Shown here: positions 18,428 to 27,645 of the stretch, in pieces | How the letters are laid out: every line of letters starts with the position of its first letter | Numbering within the stretch: the stretch's first letter is position 1 | Assembly: GCF_015326965.1 (NCBI RefSeq) | Contig: NZ_CP017659.1 | Coordinates: forward strand, 6,585,001-6,649,000 | Length of the DNA: 64,000 nt | From: Paenibacillus sp. JZ16 | Lineage (GTDB): Bacteria > Bacillota > Bacilli > Paenibacillales > Paenibacillaceae | Direction of reading: 5' to 3' | The notes under the pieces: model-generated | What the model saw: only the letters and a program-made list of their open reading frames with translations | Database searches by the model: none | Told to the model about the DNA's origin: nothing | Made by a program: the position numbers and the translations under genes

Positions 18428-18727
18428 ATGAAAATTTCCGATTTTCAAACGAAGGACGTTATTAATATCATTGATGGCAAACGGCTCGGACAGATCAGCG
18501 ATCTGGAGCTGGACTTGCGGCAGGGCCGGATTGAAGCGATTGTGGTGCCAAGTTACGGTAAATTTATGGGGCTGTTCGGCGGCGGGAGCGACCTGATCAT
18601 TCCGTGGCGGAATATCGTCAAGATTGGTTCGGATGTCGTCCTTGTCAAAATGGAGGAATTGCGAAGAACGCCCGATGATCAGGAATCGGTGGAATACCTG
18701 GACCGGCCGGACCGGCGATCCTTCTAA
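18428..18727 (+). CDS. ylmC: YlmC/YmxH-family PRC-barrel sporulation protein
   Basis: Small soluble PRC-barrel protein found in spore formers beside sigG; its biochemical role is not known. From the ATG at 18428 (after GGTGGGG) the product is 99 residues, starting MKISDFQTKDVINIIDGKRL, with the barrel motifs GQISDLELDL and SDLIIPWRNIVKIG. An upstream in-frame GTG at 18386 would add 14 residues and is less likely. The last 20 residues are charged and probably disordered. Confidence 0.85.
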   Translation: MKISDFQTKDVINIIDGKRLGQISDLELDLRQGRIEAIVVPSYGKFMGLFGGGSDLIIPWRNIVKIGSDVVLVKMEELRRTPDDQESVEYLDRPDRRSF

Positions 18728-18796
18728 ACAGAGGATCCGGTTAATGTGTCTCCGGCGTGGGTTTTCTGTTACACTGGTCATAGAGGTGGGATGCGC

Positions 18797-19654
18797 ATGG
18801 AACCGTTTGTTAGACAAGATCAGCAGACACCGAGTCTGTTTGTGCTTGAAAAATGGAGTGGGGGATCAGGAAGCGCCGCACTCACGGCCGGCTTCACAGG
18901 CCGGCATGGCGGCGTAAGCCGAGCCCCCTATGATAGTTTGAATTTGGCCTTTCATGTCGGAGACGAGCCGGGTGACATTGTAGAGAACCGGAAACGAACC
19001 GCTGCGGCATTGGGTTTTTCTCTGGAAGACTGGACTTGCGGTGAACAGGTCCATGATGTTCAGATTGGCGTGGTTCATGATAAGGACAGGGGCAGAGGGA
19101 GTTTGGACCGAGCCTCGGCTTTTCAAAATACGGATGGACTTGTAACCGATGTTCCCGGCGTTTTATTGACGTCTTTCTACGCGGACTGCGTGCCGCTTTA
19201 TTTTTGGGATCCGGTTACGGGTGCTGTCGGTTTGGCACACGCTGGCTGGAAGGGGACCGTGGGAAGCATCGCTGAGAAAATGGTCGACAGGATGGTTGTG
19301 GAATACGGAAGCCTGCCTCAGCACATTCACGCTGCGATTGGTCCATCCATAAGCGAGTGCTGTTACGAGGTGGATGATCGGGTCATGGATCGTGTCCGCG
19401 ATATCGGAATCGAGGGAAACACATCCGAGAAAGTTACAAATTCAGCTTTTTATATCGACAAGGGACAAGGGAAATACATGCTGAACTTGAAAGAAATAAA
19501 CAGACACATTATGATTAAAGCAGGAATATTGGCGGAACATATCGAATGTACATCATGGTGTACAAGCTGCAATCATGATCTGTTCTTCTCTTATCGTAAA
19601 GATGGGGGGACAACGGGTCGTATGGCAAGTTGGATCGGGATGAGAAAGAGGTGA
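18797..19654 (+). CDS. pgeF: PgeF/YlmD, multicopper-type peptidoglycan editing factor (former polyphenol oxidase family)
   Basis: Family DUF152/laccase domain protein. The E. coli member removes wrong muropeptide precursors; others show purine nucleoside phosphorylase activity, so the exact reaction here is open. Metal-site residues are visible in HAGWKGTVG and in SFYADCVPLYF, with the C-terminal HDLFFSYRKDGGTTGRMA. An in-frame ATG at 18791 and a longer open frame from 18746 exist; GAGGTGGG at 18783-18790 best serves the ATG at 18797. About 285 residues. It overlaps the ribosome binding site of ylmE. Confidence 0.88.
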   Translation: MEPFVRQDQQTPSLFVLEKWSGGSGSAALTAGFTGRHGGVSRAPYDSLNLAFHVGDEPGDIVENRKRTAAALGFSLEDWTCGEQVHDVQIGVVHDKDRGRGSLDRASAFQNTDGLVTDVPGVLLTSFYADCVPLYFWDPVTGAVGLAHAGWKGTVGSIAEKMVDRMVVEYGSLPQHIHAAIGPSISECCYEVDDRVMDRVRDIGIEGNTSEKVTNSAFYIDKGQGKYMLNLKEINRHIMIKAGILAEHIECTSWCTSCNHDLFFSYRKDGGTTGRMASWIGMRKR

Positions 19655-19662
19655 GTCGTCCC

Positions 19663-20352
19663 TTGAGTTTGAAGGAACGTATCGATCGAGTGGAACAGCG
19701 AATCACGGAGGCTTGCGCAAGAAGCGGCAGGAACCGGAATGATGTAAATATCATTGCGGTTACTAAATATGTCTCCTTGGACATGACAGCTTCGGTACTG
19801 GATCAGGGACTGCAGCATATCGGCGAGAACCGCTGGCAGGATGCCCAGGCGAAATGGAACGCTCTTGGAAGCCGCGGCACATGGCATTTCATCGGCCATC
19901 TTCAGACCAATAAGGTTCGGGATGTCATTGATAAATTTCAATATATTCATTCGCTTGACCGCTTGTCTCTGGCCCATGAGCTGGAGAAGAGGGCTGCTGC
20001 GCTGGATCTGCAGGTATCCGCCTTTATGCAGGTCAATATCTCGGGCGAGGAATCCAAGTATGGTTTGCCTCCTGAGAAAGCAGCCGAGTTTTTGAAGGAA
20101 ATCAACAGTCTTTCACACGTAAAGGTGACCGGACTCATGACCATGGCTCCATATGAATCGTCGGCGGAGCAGACGCGTCCTGTATTTCGTGGTTTAAGAC
20201 AACTAAGAGATGAGCTGAACAAGCAGGCGCTTACGGCGGAGCCATTGACCGAATTGTCCATGGGCATGTCCAATGACTTTGAAGTAGCCATAGAGGAAGG
20301 GGCGACCTGGGTGCGTCTCGGCTCGACTTTAGTAGGGAAAGAGGAGGATTGA
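19663..20352 (+). CDS. ylmE: YlmE, YggS/PLPBP-family pyridoxal phosphate homeostasis protein
   Basis: PLP-binding TIM-barrel protein that buffers free pyridoxal phosphate; no catalytic role is known. The TTG at 19663 lies nine bases after GAGGTG, whose TGA is also the pgeF stop, and gives 229 residues, the normal size. PLP lysine is in IIAVTKYVS; HIGENRWQDAQAKW, GLMTMAP and the C-terminal LSMGMSNDFEVAIEEGAT (phosphate site) are present. Part of the conserved pgeF-ylmE-sepF-ylmG-ylmH-divIVA string. Confidence 0.93.
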   Translation: MSLKERIDRVEQRITEACARSGRNRNDVNIIAVTKYVSLDMTASVLDQGLQHIGENRWQDAQAKWNALGSRGTWHFIGHLQTNKVRDVIDKFQYIHSLDRLSLAHELEKRAAALDLQVSAFMQVNISGEESKYGLPPEKAAEFLKEINSLSHVKVTGLMTMAPYESSAEQTRPVFRGLRQLRDELNKQALTAEPLTELSMGMSNDFEVAIEEGATWVRLGSTLVGKEED

Positions 20353-20354
20353 CG

Positions 20355-20801
20355 ATGGGCGTGATGAACCGGTTTATGAATTTCTTGGGACTGCAAGAGG
20401 AAGAAGAAGTTGTGGAACGCGAGGTACTGGCCTCGCAGGAAGAGCCGGTGGAGGCAACGCCGTTTGATCATCGGAAGAACCAAAAAAGCGGCAATATCGT
20501 AAGCATTCATTCACAGAAGAACGTGAAGGTTGTATTAGTGGAGCCTCGTTCATATGATGAAGCACAGGAGATTGCAGATCATCTGCGGTCATTCCGAACG
20601 GTTGTGGTCAACCTGCAGCGTGTGAGGAATGATCAGGCGCTGCGCATTATCGATTTTCTCAGCGGAACCGTGTATGCGCTTAGCGGCGGAATCTCGAAGG
20701 TGGGCGGGAACATCTTCCTATGCACGCCGGATACCGTGGAGATCCAAGGTTCGATCTCGGAGATTCTAGCAGACGAGCATGAATATAACAGAATGAGGTG
20801 A
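20355..20801 (+). CDS. sepF: SepF, FtsZ-bundling division protein
   Basis: Membrane-anchored FtsZ partner that organises FtsZ filaments and overlaps FtsA in function. The ATG follows GAGGAGGATTGACG. The N-terminal amphipathic helix GVMNRFMNFLGLQ is the membrane anchor, followed by an acidic linker and the conserved core KVVLVEPRSYDEAQEI ... GNIFLCTPDTVEI. Length 148 residues, normal. A TTG six bases earlier is in frame but less well placed. Confidence 0.95.
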   Translation: MGVMNRFMNFLGLQEEEEVVEREVLASQEEPVEATPFDHRKNQKSGNIVSIHSQKNVKVVLVEPRSYDEAQEIADHLRSFRTVVVNLQRVRNDQALRIIDFLSGTVYALSGGISKVGGNIFLCTPDTVEIQGSISEILADEHEYNRMR

Positions 20802-20809
20802 TTTAGGCT

Positions 20810-21079
20810 TTGACCTACGAAATTTACAGTATCGTTGGAACGCTGTTCCAAATTTATTTTTACATGATCTTGGTCTACGTCTTAATGTCATGGCTTCCTA
20901 ATGTACGAGAAAGCTTTATCGGCGAGCTGCTTGGCAAGCTTGTAGAGCCCTATCTTGCACCATTTCGCCGGTTTATTCCGCCGATCATGGGCATGATCGA
21001 TATTTCCCCCATTGTCGCATTGTTCGTGCTGCAGCTGGCACAGCGTGGTGTGTACGCAATTCTCGGATATTTCCTATAG
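20810..21079 (+). CDS. ylmG: YlmG, YggT-family membrane protein
   Basis: Small integral membrane protein of 89 residues with two hydrophobic segments (YSIVGTLFQIYFYMILVYVL and IVALFVLQLAQRGVYAILGY) around the conserved loop PYLAPFRRFIPPIMGMIDISP. The TTG start is nine bases after GAGGTGA, which holds the sepF stop. YggT proteins are linked to division and osmotic tolerance, but the molecular role is unknown. Gene order supports the name. Confidence 0.9.
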   Translation: MTYEIYSIVGTLFQIYFYMILVYVLMSWLPNVRESFIGELLGKLVEPYLAPFRRFIPPIMGMIDISPIVALFVLQLAQRGVYAILGYFL

Positions 21080-21093
21080 CAGGTGAATGAGCG

Positions 21094-21876
21094 ATGAAAC
21101 TGGACATCTACGATCATTTTCACAAGGATGAACGGGAGTTTGTGGACCGGGCTTGGGAGTGGGTTGTCAATGCCGGACAATATCATGAAGCGAAACTGAC
21201 GGATTTTCTGGATCCTCGTCAGCGATTCATTCTGGAATCGCTCGTGAATCGTCATCCGGATGTGCATGCCATGTTTGATGGTGGACATGCTGATGCAGAA
21301 CGCGTTCGGGCGTGGATCGCTCCAGATTACCGAGCGCTTGAGGGCGAGGATTTCAAGATGAAGGTGCTCAGCATTTCTTCCGGAGATCAGAAGTTTCTGG
21401 AGCTGGAGCATGGCGACTACATGGGTTCGATTCTGGGTCTTGGCATTAAGAGATCGAAGATTGGTGACATCCATGTGCTCGCGGACGGCTGCCATGCGGT
21501 CGTAGCCGACGATATCAGCGCGTTTCTCCATCTGAATCTCAGCCAGGTCCACCGGGTGCATGTGATGACGGAACTGCTGCCAATGGACAAGCTTGAAGTT
21601 GCCCGCACGAATTTCGAAACGATGGATATTACGGTATCTTCCATGAGACTGGACGGAATCGCCAGCGATGCATATCGAATCAGCCGTACGAAAATCGTGG
21701 TGCCGATCAAGGCTGGCCGATGCCGCGTGAACTGGAAAGTGGAAGAGGACCCCTCAACGAATTTAAAAGAAGGCGATGTCGTTTCCATCCAAGGCTTTGG
21801 ACGGTTTAAAGTTTTGGAGACAGGAAGCCTGACGAAAAAAGGGCGGTACCGTATCAAGGTTGGGAAATATGCCTGA
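21094..21876 (+). CDS. ylmH: YlmH, S4-domain RNA-binding protein
   Basis: 260 residues: a unique N-terminal domain, then an S4 RNA-binding domain in the C-terminal third (MRLDGIASDAYRISRTKI ... LKEGDVVSIQGFGRFKVLE). B. subtilis YlmH has been tied to rescue of stalled ribosome complexes; that role is transferred from the family. The ATG follows GCAGGTGAATGAGCG. It closes the ylm group just before divIVA. Confidence 0.92.
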   Translation: MKLDIYDHFHKDEREFVDRAWEWVVNAGQYHEAKLTDFLDPRQRFILESLVNRHPDVHAMFDGGHADAERVRAWIAPDYRALEGEDFKMKVLSISSGDQKFLELEHGDYMGSILGLGIKRSKIGDIHVLADGCHAVVADDISAFLHLNLSQVHRVHVMTELLPMDKLEVARTNFETMDITVSSMRLDGIASDAYRISRTKIVVPIKAGRCRVNWKVEEDPSTNLKEGDVVSIQGFGRFKVLETGSLTKKGRYRIKVGKYA

Positions 21877-22048
21877 CCTTTGAAGGAATTGCCGTTTTTT
21901 TGTCGAATGAGTACAAAGTGTCATTCAAAATAACAATGGATTTACCGATAAATCGTAAATGACCGCTATTGTCTTCACGGACGGGTGGTTTGGCTAACAC
22001 AGCGGATGAACCGTCCTGTAAGGCCCATATATTTAGGAGGTGCACACC

Positions 22049-22543
22049 ATGCCATTGACGCCGCTTGATATACATAACAAGGAATTTGCTCGTCGAATTC
22101 GGGGTTATGATGAGGACGAGGTCAACGAGTTTTTGGATCAGATTATTAAGGATTATGAAAGTGTGATCCGGGAGAACAAAGAGTTGGGCAACCAGCTTAT
22201 TGCGATGCAAGAAAGACTGGATCATTTTTCGAATATTGAGGAAACCTTGTCTAAGACCATCATTGTCGCTCAGGAGGCGGCGGATGAGCTGAAGAACAAC
22301 GCGAAGAAGGAAGCCCAGCTGATCATTAAGGAATCCGAGAAGAATGCGGATCGGATCATTAATGATGCGCTCGGTAAATCCCGCAAAATCGCGCTTGAGG
22401 TTGAAGAACTGAAGAAGCAGGCTTCCATCTACCGCACCCGCTTCCGCTCCCTGGTTGAGGCGCAGCTGGAGCTGTTGAAACAAGAAGGCTGGGAGACGCT
22501 CGAGAACCGGGAACCGAGTCTTGAACCAAAAGAAGTATACTAG
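22049..22543 (+). CDS. divIVA: DivIVA, pole and septum curvature-sensing scaffold
   Basis: Coiled-coil scaffold that marks negatively curved membrane at septa and poles and places Min and chromosome-anchoring proteins. The ATG at 22049 follows TAGGAGGTG; an in-frame GTG at 22040 lies inside that site and is unlikely. The N-terminal lipid-binding domain MPLTPLDIHNKEFARRIRGY is conserved, with long coiled coils from residue 30 to about 145. The 164-residue length matches the family. Confidence 0.96.
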   Translation: MPLTPLDIHNKEFARRIRGYDEDEVNEFLDQIIKDYESVIRENKELGNQLIAMQERLDHFSNIEETLSKTIIVAQEAADELKNNAKKEAQLIIKESEKNADRIINDALGKSRKIALEVEELKKQASIYRTRFRSLVEAQLELLKQEGWETLENREPSLEPKEVY

Positions 22544-22555
22544 GCGGGTATCCGG

Positions 22556-22584
22556 TTGACTTTTTCCGCGAAAGAGTCTATAAC
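22556..22584 (+). promoter_or_regulatory. Sigma-A promoter of the ileS leader
   Basis: TTGACT and TATAAC are separated by 17 bases, directly upstream of the T-box leader, so ileS is transcribed on its own. Confidence 0.75.
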
Positions 22585-22619
22585 TAATAACATATTGTTG
22601 ATTCATACAACCATTCGTT

Positions 22620-22906
22620 GATGGGAATAGTACGCGAAGGATCTGTCCCTCAGAGAGCCGGCAGTTGCTGAAAGCCCGGCGTTCAGACCAAGCAGAAGAT
22701 CATCCCTGAGAAGTGAAGCTGAAGCGTTTAACCGCGTGTGTAAGCTGAACCGTCAGCCGAACGTTATATCGGACCTTGCCTATTACGAACAGGCATGGAC
22801 ATTGAGGTGTCGTTTGGGCAGACTTCCATTTGAAGTCGGCCGTGCGAAATTAGGGTGGTATCGCGAGAACAGGTTCTCGTCCCTTGGGGGATGAGGCCTT
22901 TTTTTA
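22620..22906 (+). promoter_or_regulatory. T-box riboswitch (tRNA-Ile) upstream of ileS
   Basis: The leader holds the usual T-box parts in order: stem I with the AGAGAG segment and distal loop GTTGCTGAAAG, a specifier region with ATC at 22699-22701 (a second ATC follows at once), the conserved T-box AGGGTGGTATCGCG (22852-22865), and a terminator whose stem CTCGTCCC/GGGATGAG (22876-22895) is followed by a T run. Both candidate specifier codons are isoleucine, agreeing with ileS downstream. Uncharged tRNA-Ile should stabilise the antiterminator. Confidence 0.92.
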
Positions 22907-22944
22907 TTTTCACAGAACATTTACGAAGTGAAAGGAAGATCTGT

Positions 22945-25900
22945 ATGAACAGAGTAGACGTCAAGGAGAAAGCGCGGGCCAGAGAGCTGCGCATCTTGAA
23001 CAAATGGAACGAGGAGAACACGTTCAAGAAATCAATCGAGCTGCGGGCCGGCAAGCCGAATTATGTATTCTACGAAGGTCCGCCGACCGCTAACGGCGCA
23101 CCGCACATCGGTCACGTGCTTGGCCGCGTCATCAAGGATTTTGTGGGCCGTTATCAGACGATGAAGGGCTACCATGTCGTTCGGAAAGCGGGCTGGGATA
23201 CGCACGGGCTTCCGGTTGAGCTTGGCGTAGAGAAGCAGCTTGGCATCTCCGGCAAGCAGGAGATCGAGAATTATGGCGTTGAAGCTTTTATCAAAAAATG
23301 CAAAGCCAGCGTATTTGAATATGAGCACAAGTGGCGCGAGCTGACTGAGGCGATTGCTTATTGGACCGATCTGGATCATCCGTACATCACACTTGAGAAC
23401 AACTATATCGAGAGTGTATGGAACATTTTGGCGACGATTCATGATAAAGGCCTTCTGTACCGCGGTCATCGCGTGAGCCCATACTGTCCTTGCTGTCAGA
23501 CCACGCTCAGCTCCCACGAGGTGGCGCAAGGTTATGAGGATGTTAAAGACCTTAGCGCAACGGCTAAATTTAAGCTGCATGACAGCGGAGAGTATGTACT
23601 GGCATGGACAACGACGCCTTGGACGCTTCCATCCCACGTGGCACTGGCTGTGAATCCGGATATGGATTACGCCCGCGTCGAGCAGGAGGACGGCATCTAT
23701 ATCGTGGCTAAGAATCTGGTAGAGGATGTCATGAAGGGCGACTTTACCGTTCTGTCCACGCTGAAAGGTTCCGAGCTGGTCGGCAAGACTTACGATCCTC
23801 CGTTCCCGTATGTAAAAGCGGAAAAAACGAATCTCATCGTCGGCGCTTCCTTTGTTACCGATGCAAGCGGTACGGGGATTGTGCATATGGCTCCTGCGCA
23901 CGGTGAAGACGACTATCGCGTATGCCGTGAGAATGGCATCAGCTTCGTGAGTGTCGTGAACGGCCAAGGCCGTTATACCGATGAAGTGACGGATTTTGCC
24001 GGACGCTTCGTGAAGGATTGCGATCTGGACATCGTGAAGGCTTTGTCTGAAAAAGGACTTCTGTACAGCAAGGAGAAATACGAGCACAGCTATCCATTCT
24101 GCTGGCGCTGTAAATCCCCGCTGCTCTATTATGCGATGGAGAGCTGGTTTATCGAAACGACAGCGGTTAAGGATCAGTTGATCGCGAACAACAATGAGGT
24201 CACCTGGTATCCGGGCCATGTGCGCGAAGGCCGCTTCGGCAAGTTCCTTGAAGATCTGGTCGATTGGAATATTAGCCGGAACCGTTATTGGGGAACACCG
24301 CTTAACGTATGGGTCTGCGATTCTTGTGAAGGGCAATTCTCGCCGCACAGCATTGCGGAGCTTCGGGCTAACGCCGTAGGCGAGGTAGCGGAGGATCTGG
24401 AGCTGCATAAGCCGTATGTGGATGAAGTGAAAGTGAAATGCCCTCACTGTGAAGGCGGCGTCATGGAACGGACCTCGGAAGTCATCGACGTATGGTTTGA
24501 CAGCGGATCGATGCCGTATGCACAATACCATTATCCATTCGAGGACAAGGAGAAATTCGAACAGCAGTATCCTGCCGATATGATCTGCGAAGGGATCGAC
24601 CAGACGCGTGGATGGTTCTACAGCTTGCTTGCCGTATCGACCCTCTTCACGGGTAAAGCGCCTTATAAAGCAGTTATGGCCACAGGACATATTCTTGATG
24701 AAAACGGACAGAAGATGTCCAAATCCAAGGGCAACGTCATCGATCCTTGGGAAATCATCGAAGAGTACGGTACGGATGCGTTCCGTTGGGCGCTGCTCGC
24801 TGACAGTGCACCATGGAACAGCAAACGCTTTTCGAAAGGAATCGTCGGCGAAGCCAAATCCAAGGTTGTCGATACGCTGGTGAACACCCATGCGTTCCTG
24901 ACATTGTATGCCGGCATCGATGGCTATGATCCGAAGGAGCATGACTTCAAGGGATCGAACCACAAGCTGGACCGCTGGATTCTGTCCCGACTGAACAGCT
25001 TGATTCAAGTGGTTGACAAGGGACTGGCCGTGAATGATTTCCTGAATGCGGCCAAAGCAATCGAAGCTTACGTGGATGAGCTGAGCAACTGGTATATCCG
25101 CCGCTCGCGCGACCGTTTCTGGGGCAGCGGACTCGGGGAAGATAAGCTGGCCGCATACGGGACGCTTACACACGTGCTGCTGACTCTCTCCAAGCTGATG
25201 GCACCATTCACGCCGATGCTGTCCGAAGATATCTTCGTCAACTTGGGCGGCGGTGAGAGCGTGCATCTGGCCGACTTCCCGCAAGCCGACGAGGCGTTGA
25301 TCGACAAGGCGCTCGAGCAGGACATGGAGACGGCTAGACAGATCGTAGAGCTTGCGCGCAATGTCCGCAACGAGACCGGGATCAAAACGCGCCAGCCGCT
25401 GTCTGAGCTCATCGTATCCATGGATCGCGAGTTTGACCTTGCGGGATATGAAGACATCATCAAGGATGAGATCAACGTCAAAGCGATTGAGGTGGAGACC
25501 AGCGACAGTGGTTTCGTTGATTTCACGCTGAAAATGAACCTAAAGATTGCAGGCAAGAAATACGGCAAAAATATCGGCTTCCTGCAAGGGTTCCTGAAAG
25601 GCATGAGCAGTGACGAGACTCGCAAGGTAGTCCAAACGGGCGGCGTGAACGTGACATCGCCGGAAGGTGAAGAATTACAGATCACATCTGAAGAGCTGCT
25701 GGTGGAGAAGAAGGCGAAGGAAGGCTTCGCATCCGCTTCAGGTTATGGTTTAACCGTTGCGCTTAATACGGATATCACGCCGGAGCTCGAGCAGGAAGGC
25801 TGGGTTCGCGAAGTGGTGCGTGCCGTACAGGATACGCGGAAGAAGCTGGACCTGCCGATCGAGAAGCGGGTGAACTTGACCCTCGATACGGATGAAGAGC

Positions 25901-26034
25901 TTCAAGTTGCGATCGCCGCATTTGAAGATGTGCTGCGCGAGAATGTCCTAGTGAACGATTTGCAATTTGGACAAAGCGAAGACATGGAGCGGGTTGAGCT
26001 TGGCGGCAAAACCATCGGCATCCACATCGCCTAA
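22945..26034 (+). CDS. ileS: Isoleucyl-tRNA synthetase, long (IleS2-like) form
   Basis: Class I synthetase that charges tRNA-Ile and edits valine. The ATG at 22945 follows GTGAAAGGAAG; the open frame upstream covers the T-box and is not translated. HIGH is at residues 54-57 (PHIGH), KMSKS at 590-594, with the editing domain between. The 1,029 residues exceed the 921 of B. subtilis IleS, and the C-terminus lacks the usual CxxC zinc ribbon. Internal pairs (CPCC, CWRC, CDSC, CPHC) and WFDSGSMPYAQYHYP resemble the eukaryote-like IleS2 clade, many members of which resist mupirocin. The clade call is by eye. Confidence 0.95.
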   Translation: MNRVDVKEKARARELRILNKWNEENTFKKSIELRAGKPNYVFYEGPPTANGAPHIGHVLGRVIKDFVGRYQTMKGYHVVRKAGWDTHGLPVELGVEKQLGISGKQEIENYGVEAFIKKCKASVFEYEHKWRELTEAIAYWTDLDHPYITLENNYIESVWNILATIHDKGLLYRGHRVSPYCPCCQTTLSSHEVAQGYEDVKDLSATAKFKLHDSGEYVLAWTTTPWTLPSHVALAVNPDMDYARVEQEDGIYIVAKNLVEDVMKGDFTVLSTLKGSELVGKTYDPPFPYVKAEKTNLIVGASFVTDASGTGIVHMAPAHGEDDYRVCRENGISFVSVVNGQGRYTDEVTDFAGRFVKDCDLDIVKALSEKGLLYSKEKYEHSYPFCWRCKSPLLYYAMESWFIETTAVKDQLIANNNEVTWYPGHVREGRFGKFLEDLVDWNISRNRYWGTPLNVWVCDSCEGQFSPHSIAELRANAVGEVAEDLELHKPYVDEVKVKCPHCEGGVMERTSEVIDVWFDSGSMPYAQYHYPFEDKEKFEQQYPADMICEGIDQTRGWFYSLLAVSTLFTGKAPYKAVMATGHILDENGQKMSKSKGNVIDPWEIIEEYGTDAFRWALLADSAPWNSKRFSKGIVGEAKSKVVDTLVNTHAFLTLYAGIDGYDPKEHDFKGSNHKLDRWILSRLNSLIQVVDKGLAVNDFLNAAKAIEAYVDELSNWYIRRSRDRFWGSGLGEDKLAAYGTLTHVLLTLSKLMAPFTPMLSEDIFVNLGGGESVHLADFPQADEALIDKALEQDMETARQIVELARNVRNETGIKTRQPLSELIVSMDREFDLAGYEDIIKDEINVKAIEVETSDSGFVDFTLKMNLKIAGKKYGKNIGFLQGFLKGMSSDETRKVVQTGGVNVTSPEGEELQITSEELLVEKKAKEGFASASGYGLTVALNTDITPELEQEGWVREVVRAVQDTRKKLDLPIEKRVNLTLDTDEELQVAIAAFEDVLRENVLVNDLQFGQSEDMERVELGGKTIGIHIA

Positions 26035-26052
26035 GTTATAAATTGGTTATAA

Positions 26053-26088
26053 AACACTGCCCTTATCTACAGGGGCAGTGTTTTTTTG
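26053..26088 (+). terminator. Intrinsic terminator after ileS
   Basis: AACACTGCCC pairs with GGGGCAGTGTT around a short loop, followed by seven Ts. Confidence 0.92.
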
Positions 26089-26268
26089 TATTTATAAAAT
26101 ATCGAATACTTAAGGGTGTTCTCACAAACGAATGAGATGCTTCCCATAGATGCATAATAATCAGCGAATTGATATGTAATGGTAAGCAGATTACGAGCAT
26201 ACAAGGTAATGTAGCTGCTCTGGGTCTATAATTTGAAGTCGATTAGTTTAGGCAAAGGGGCGGTAGAA

Positions 26269-26616
26269 ATGGCGGAGAAGCCGGATGCTGGGGTGCCAAC
26301 TGAACAAAAAAAATCACTTGAGGAAGAGCGGGACCAATTGAGCGCCATACACCGCATGACCACGGACATAGCACAGCAGCTGGAGAAAGCTCGGATCGCG
26401 GAGTATACCCAGCTGCTGAACCGCCCATGGAAGTTGATTTGGACCAATTTGCTGGCCGGGTCGGCCCGCGGTGTGGGAATCGCGATTGGCTTTACCTTTT
26501 TTGCGGCGACCATTATCTATGTCCTTCAGGCACTTGGTGCATTGAATTTGCCTATTATCGGCGACTACATTGCAGATATTGTCCGGATCGTTCAGCGTCA
26601 GCTTGAGCTGACGTGA
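26269..26616 (+). CDS. DUF5665-type small membrane protein
   Basis: 115 residues from the ATG at 26269, which follows AAAGGGGCGG. A charged coiled-coil N-terminus leads into the motif RPWKLIWTNLLAGSARGVGIAIGFTFF and one or two membrane segments, as in DUF5665 proteins of Firmicutes. Function unknown. A longer open frame starts at a TTG at 26233 without a ribosome binding site. TATAAT at 26227-26232 may be its -10, but no clear -35 is visible. Confidence 0.75.
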   Translation: MAEKPDAGVPTEQKKSLEEERDQLSAIHRMTTDIAQQLEKARIAEYTQLLNRPWKLIWTNLLAGSARGVGIAIGFTFFAATIIYVLQALGALNLPIIGDYIADIVRIVQRQLELT

Positions 26617-26640
26617 GTGATCTATATGAATATGTAATGC

Positions 26641-26675
26641 CCGGCAGCCGCTGAGATTTCATAATACGCTGCCGG
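26641..26675. other. Hairpin between convergent genes
   Basis: CCGGCAGC and GCTGCCGG form a perfect 8-bp stem with a 19-nt loop between the convergent DUF5665 gene and yteA. No T run lies on either side, so it is at best a weak bidirectional terminator. Confidence 0.45.
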
Positions 26676-26689
26676 TCGTAAACGCTTAT

Positions 26690-27436
26690 TTAACTGAAGG
26701 ATTCATTATCATCATCAGGATCGCCATGGGGATCAAGCAGGTAGCTTCCTTCGCCCCGGTTTAGGTAATCGACATATTGCGGGCTTCGTACGATAAACAC
26801 CTCGGAGCCATCGATATTGGTTGCAACGAAATTTTCATACACTTCAACAAATCCGCCTTGATCATCGCCATTCTCGATATCCATCTCGTTATAACTGTCA
26901 ATTTCGTTGCCTTCCGCCAGCGCAGGGGAGTTGGAGTTCCCCCAGCTTTCAACAATCTGCCAGGCGTCCTCGCCATCAAACGCAGCATAATCGTGCTCAT
27001 CCATACTGGATTTTCCAAAAGCGGGGGCAAGGACTTCCTCCTCAACCGGACGATCGTGGGAGACTCGTTCGCGAGGCGTGTCCTTTACACAATATTGTGT
27101 GTCCGGGAGAACCTCCAACCGTTCGTATGGAATTGGCTGGCCGCAGGTAAGACACACGCCGTAACGGCCGTGATGAATCGCTTCAAGTGAAAAAATAACC
27201 CGCTGCAGCTCCTGATCCACCCTATCCTGGAGTGCAAGATCTTTTTCTCGTTCAAACATCTCACTTGCCAAGTCCCCGGGATGGTTATCAATATGGGACA
27301 GCTCGCCGGTCATATCTCGCTCTGATTCCCCCAGCCCATGCTGGTCGTTATATACCATGCGCCGTTCAAGCTCAACCTTTCGATCCATCAGCTTTTGTTG
27401 TAAATTATTGAGTTGCTCCTGAGTTAGATGCGACAT
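26690..27436 (-). CDS. yteA: YteA-like TraR/DksA-family sporulation protein
   Basis: 248 residues. The N-terminal half is a coiled coil (LTQEQLNNLQQKLMDRKVELE) with an acidic DNxPGDLASEMFEREKD segment, followed by a DksA-type zinc-finger region CLTCGQPIPYERLEVLP ... YCVKD in which the fourth cysteine is replaced by aspartate. A long acidic C-terminal tail is typical of the YteA family, known mainly from spore formers; its role is not defined. GAAAGGAGCC precedes the ATG. It stands alone between convergent and divergent neighbours. Confidence 0.85.
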   Translation of the reverse strand: MSHLTQEQLNNLQQKLMDRKVELERRMVYNDQHGLGESERDMTGELSHIDNHPGDLASEMFEREKDLALQDRVDQELQRVIFSLEAIHHGRYGVCLTCGQPIPYERLEVLPDTQYCVKDTPRERVSHDRPVEEEVLAPAFGKSSMDEHDYAAFDGEDAWQIVESWGNSNSPALAEGNEIDSYNEMDIENGDDQGGFVEVYENFVATNIDGSEVFIVRSPQYVDYLNRGEGSYLLDPHGDPDDDNESFS

Positions 27437-27543
27437 GTCAGGCTCCTTTCATGGTCCGAAGTTGACCTTCTGGTTCATGTGTATAGAGTGCACCCATTGA
27501 GATGGTTTTACTGACGGAAAATGTTCTCGTGATTGGACAGGAA

Positions 27544-27573
27544 TGGACGATTTCTGAGCCGCTGTGCTACAAT
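27544..27573 (+). promoter_or_regulatory. Predicted promoter of lspA-rluD
   Basis: TGGACG, an 18-base spacer and TACAAT with an extended TG (TGCTACAAT) lie about 70 bases before lspA. The -35 is a 4/6 match; the extended -10 carries the call. Confidence 0.45.
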
Positions 27574-27645
27574 AAGACGAGTTACGGACCGATCAGCGAG
27601 GTGATTGTCTGATTGGAGAAGACAAGAACGGAGTGACATAAACAA

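Noticed and set aside
23032..25284. 750-codon open frame on the - strand inside ileS
   Set aside because: It is the antisense shadow of a strongly biased + strand gene: no ribosome binding site, no domain, and the ileS frame is unmistakable.
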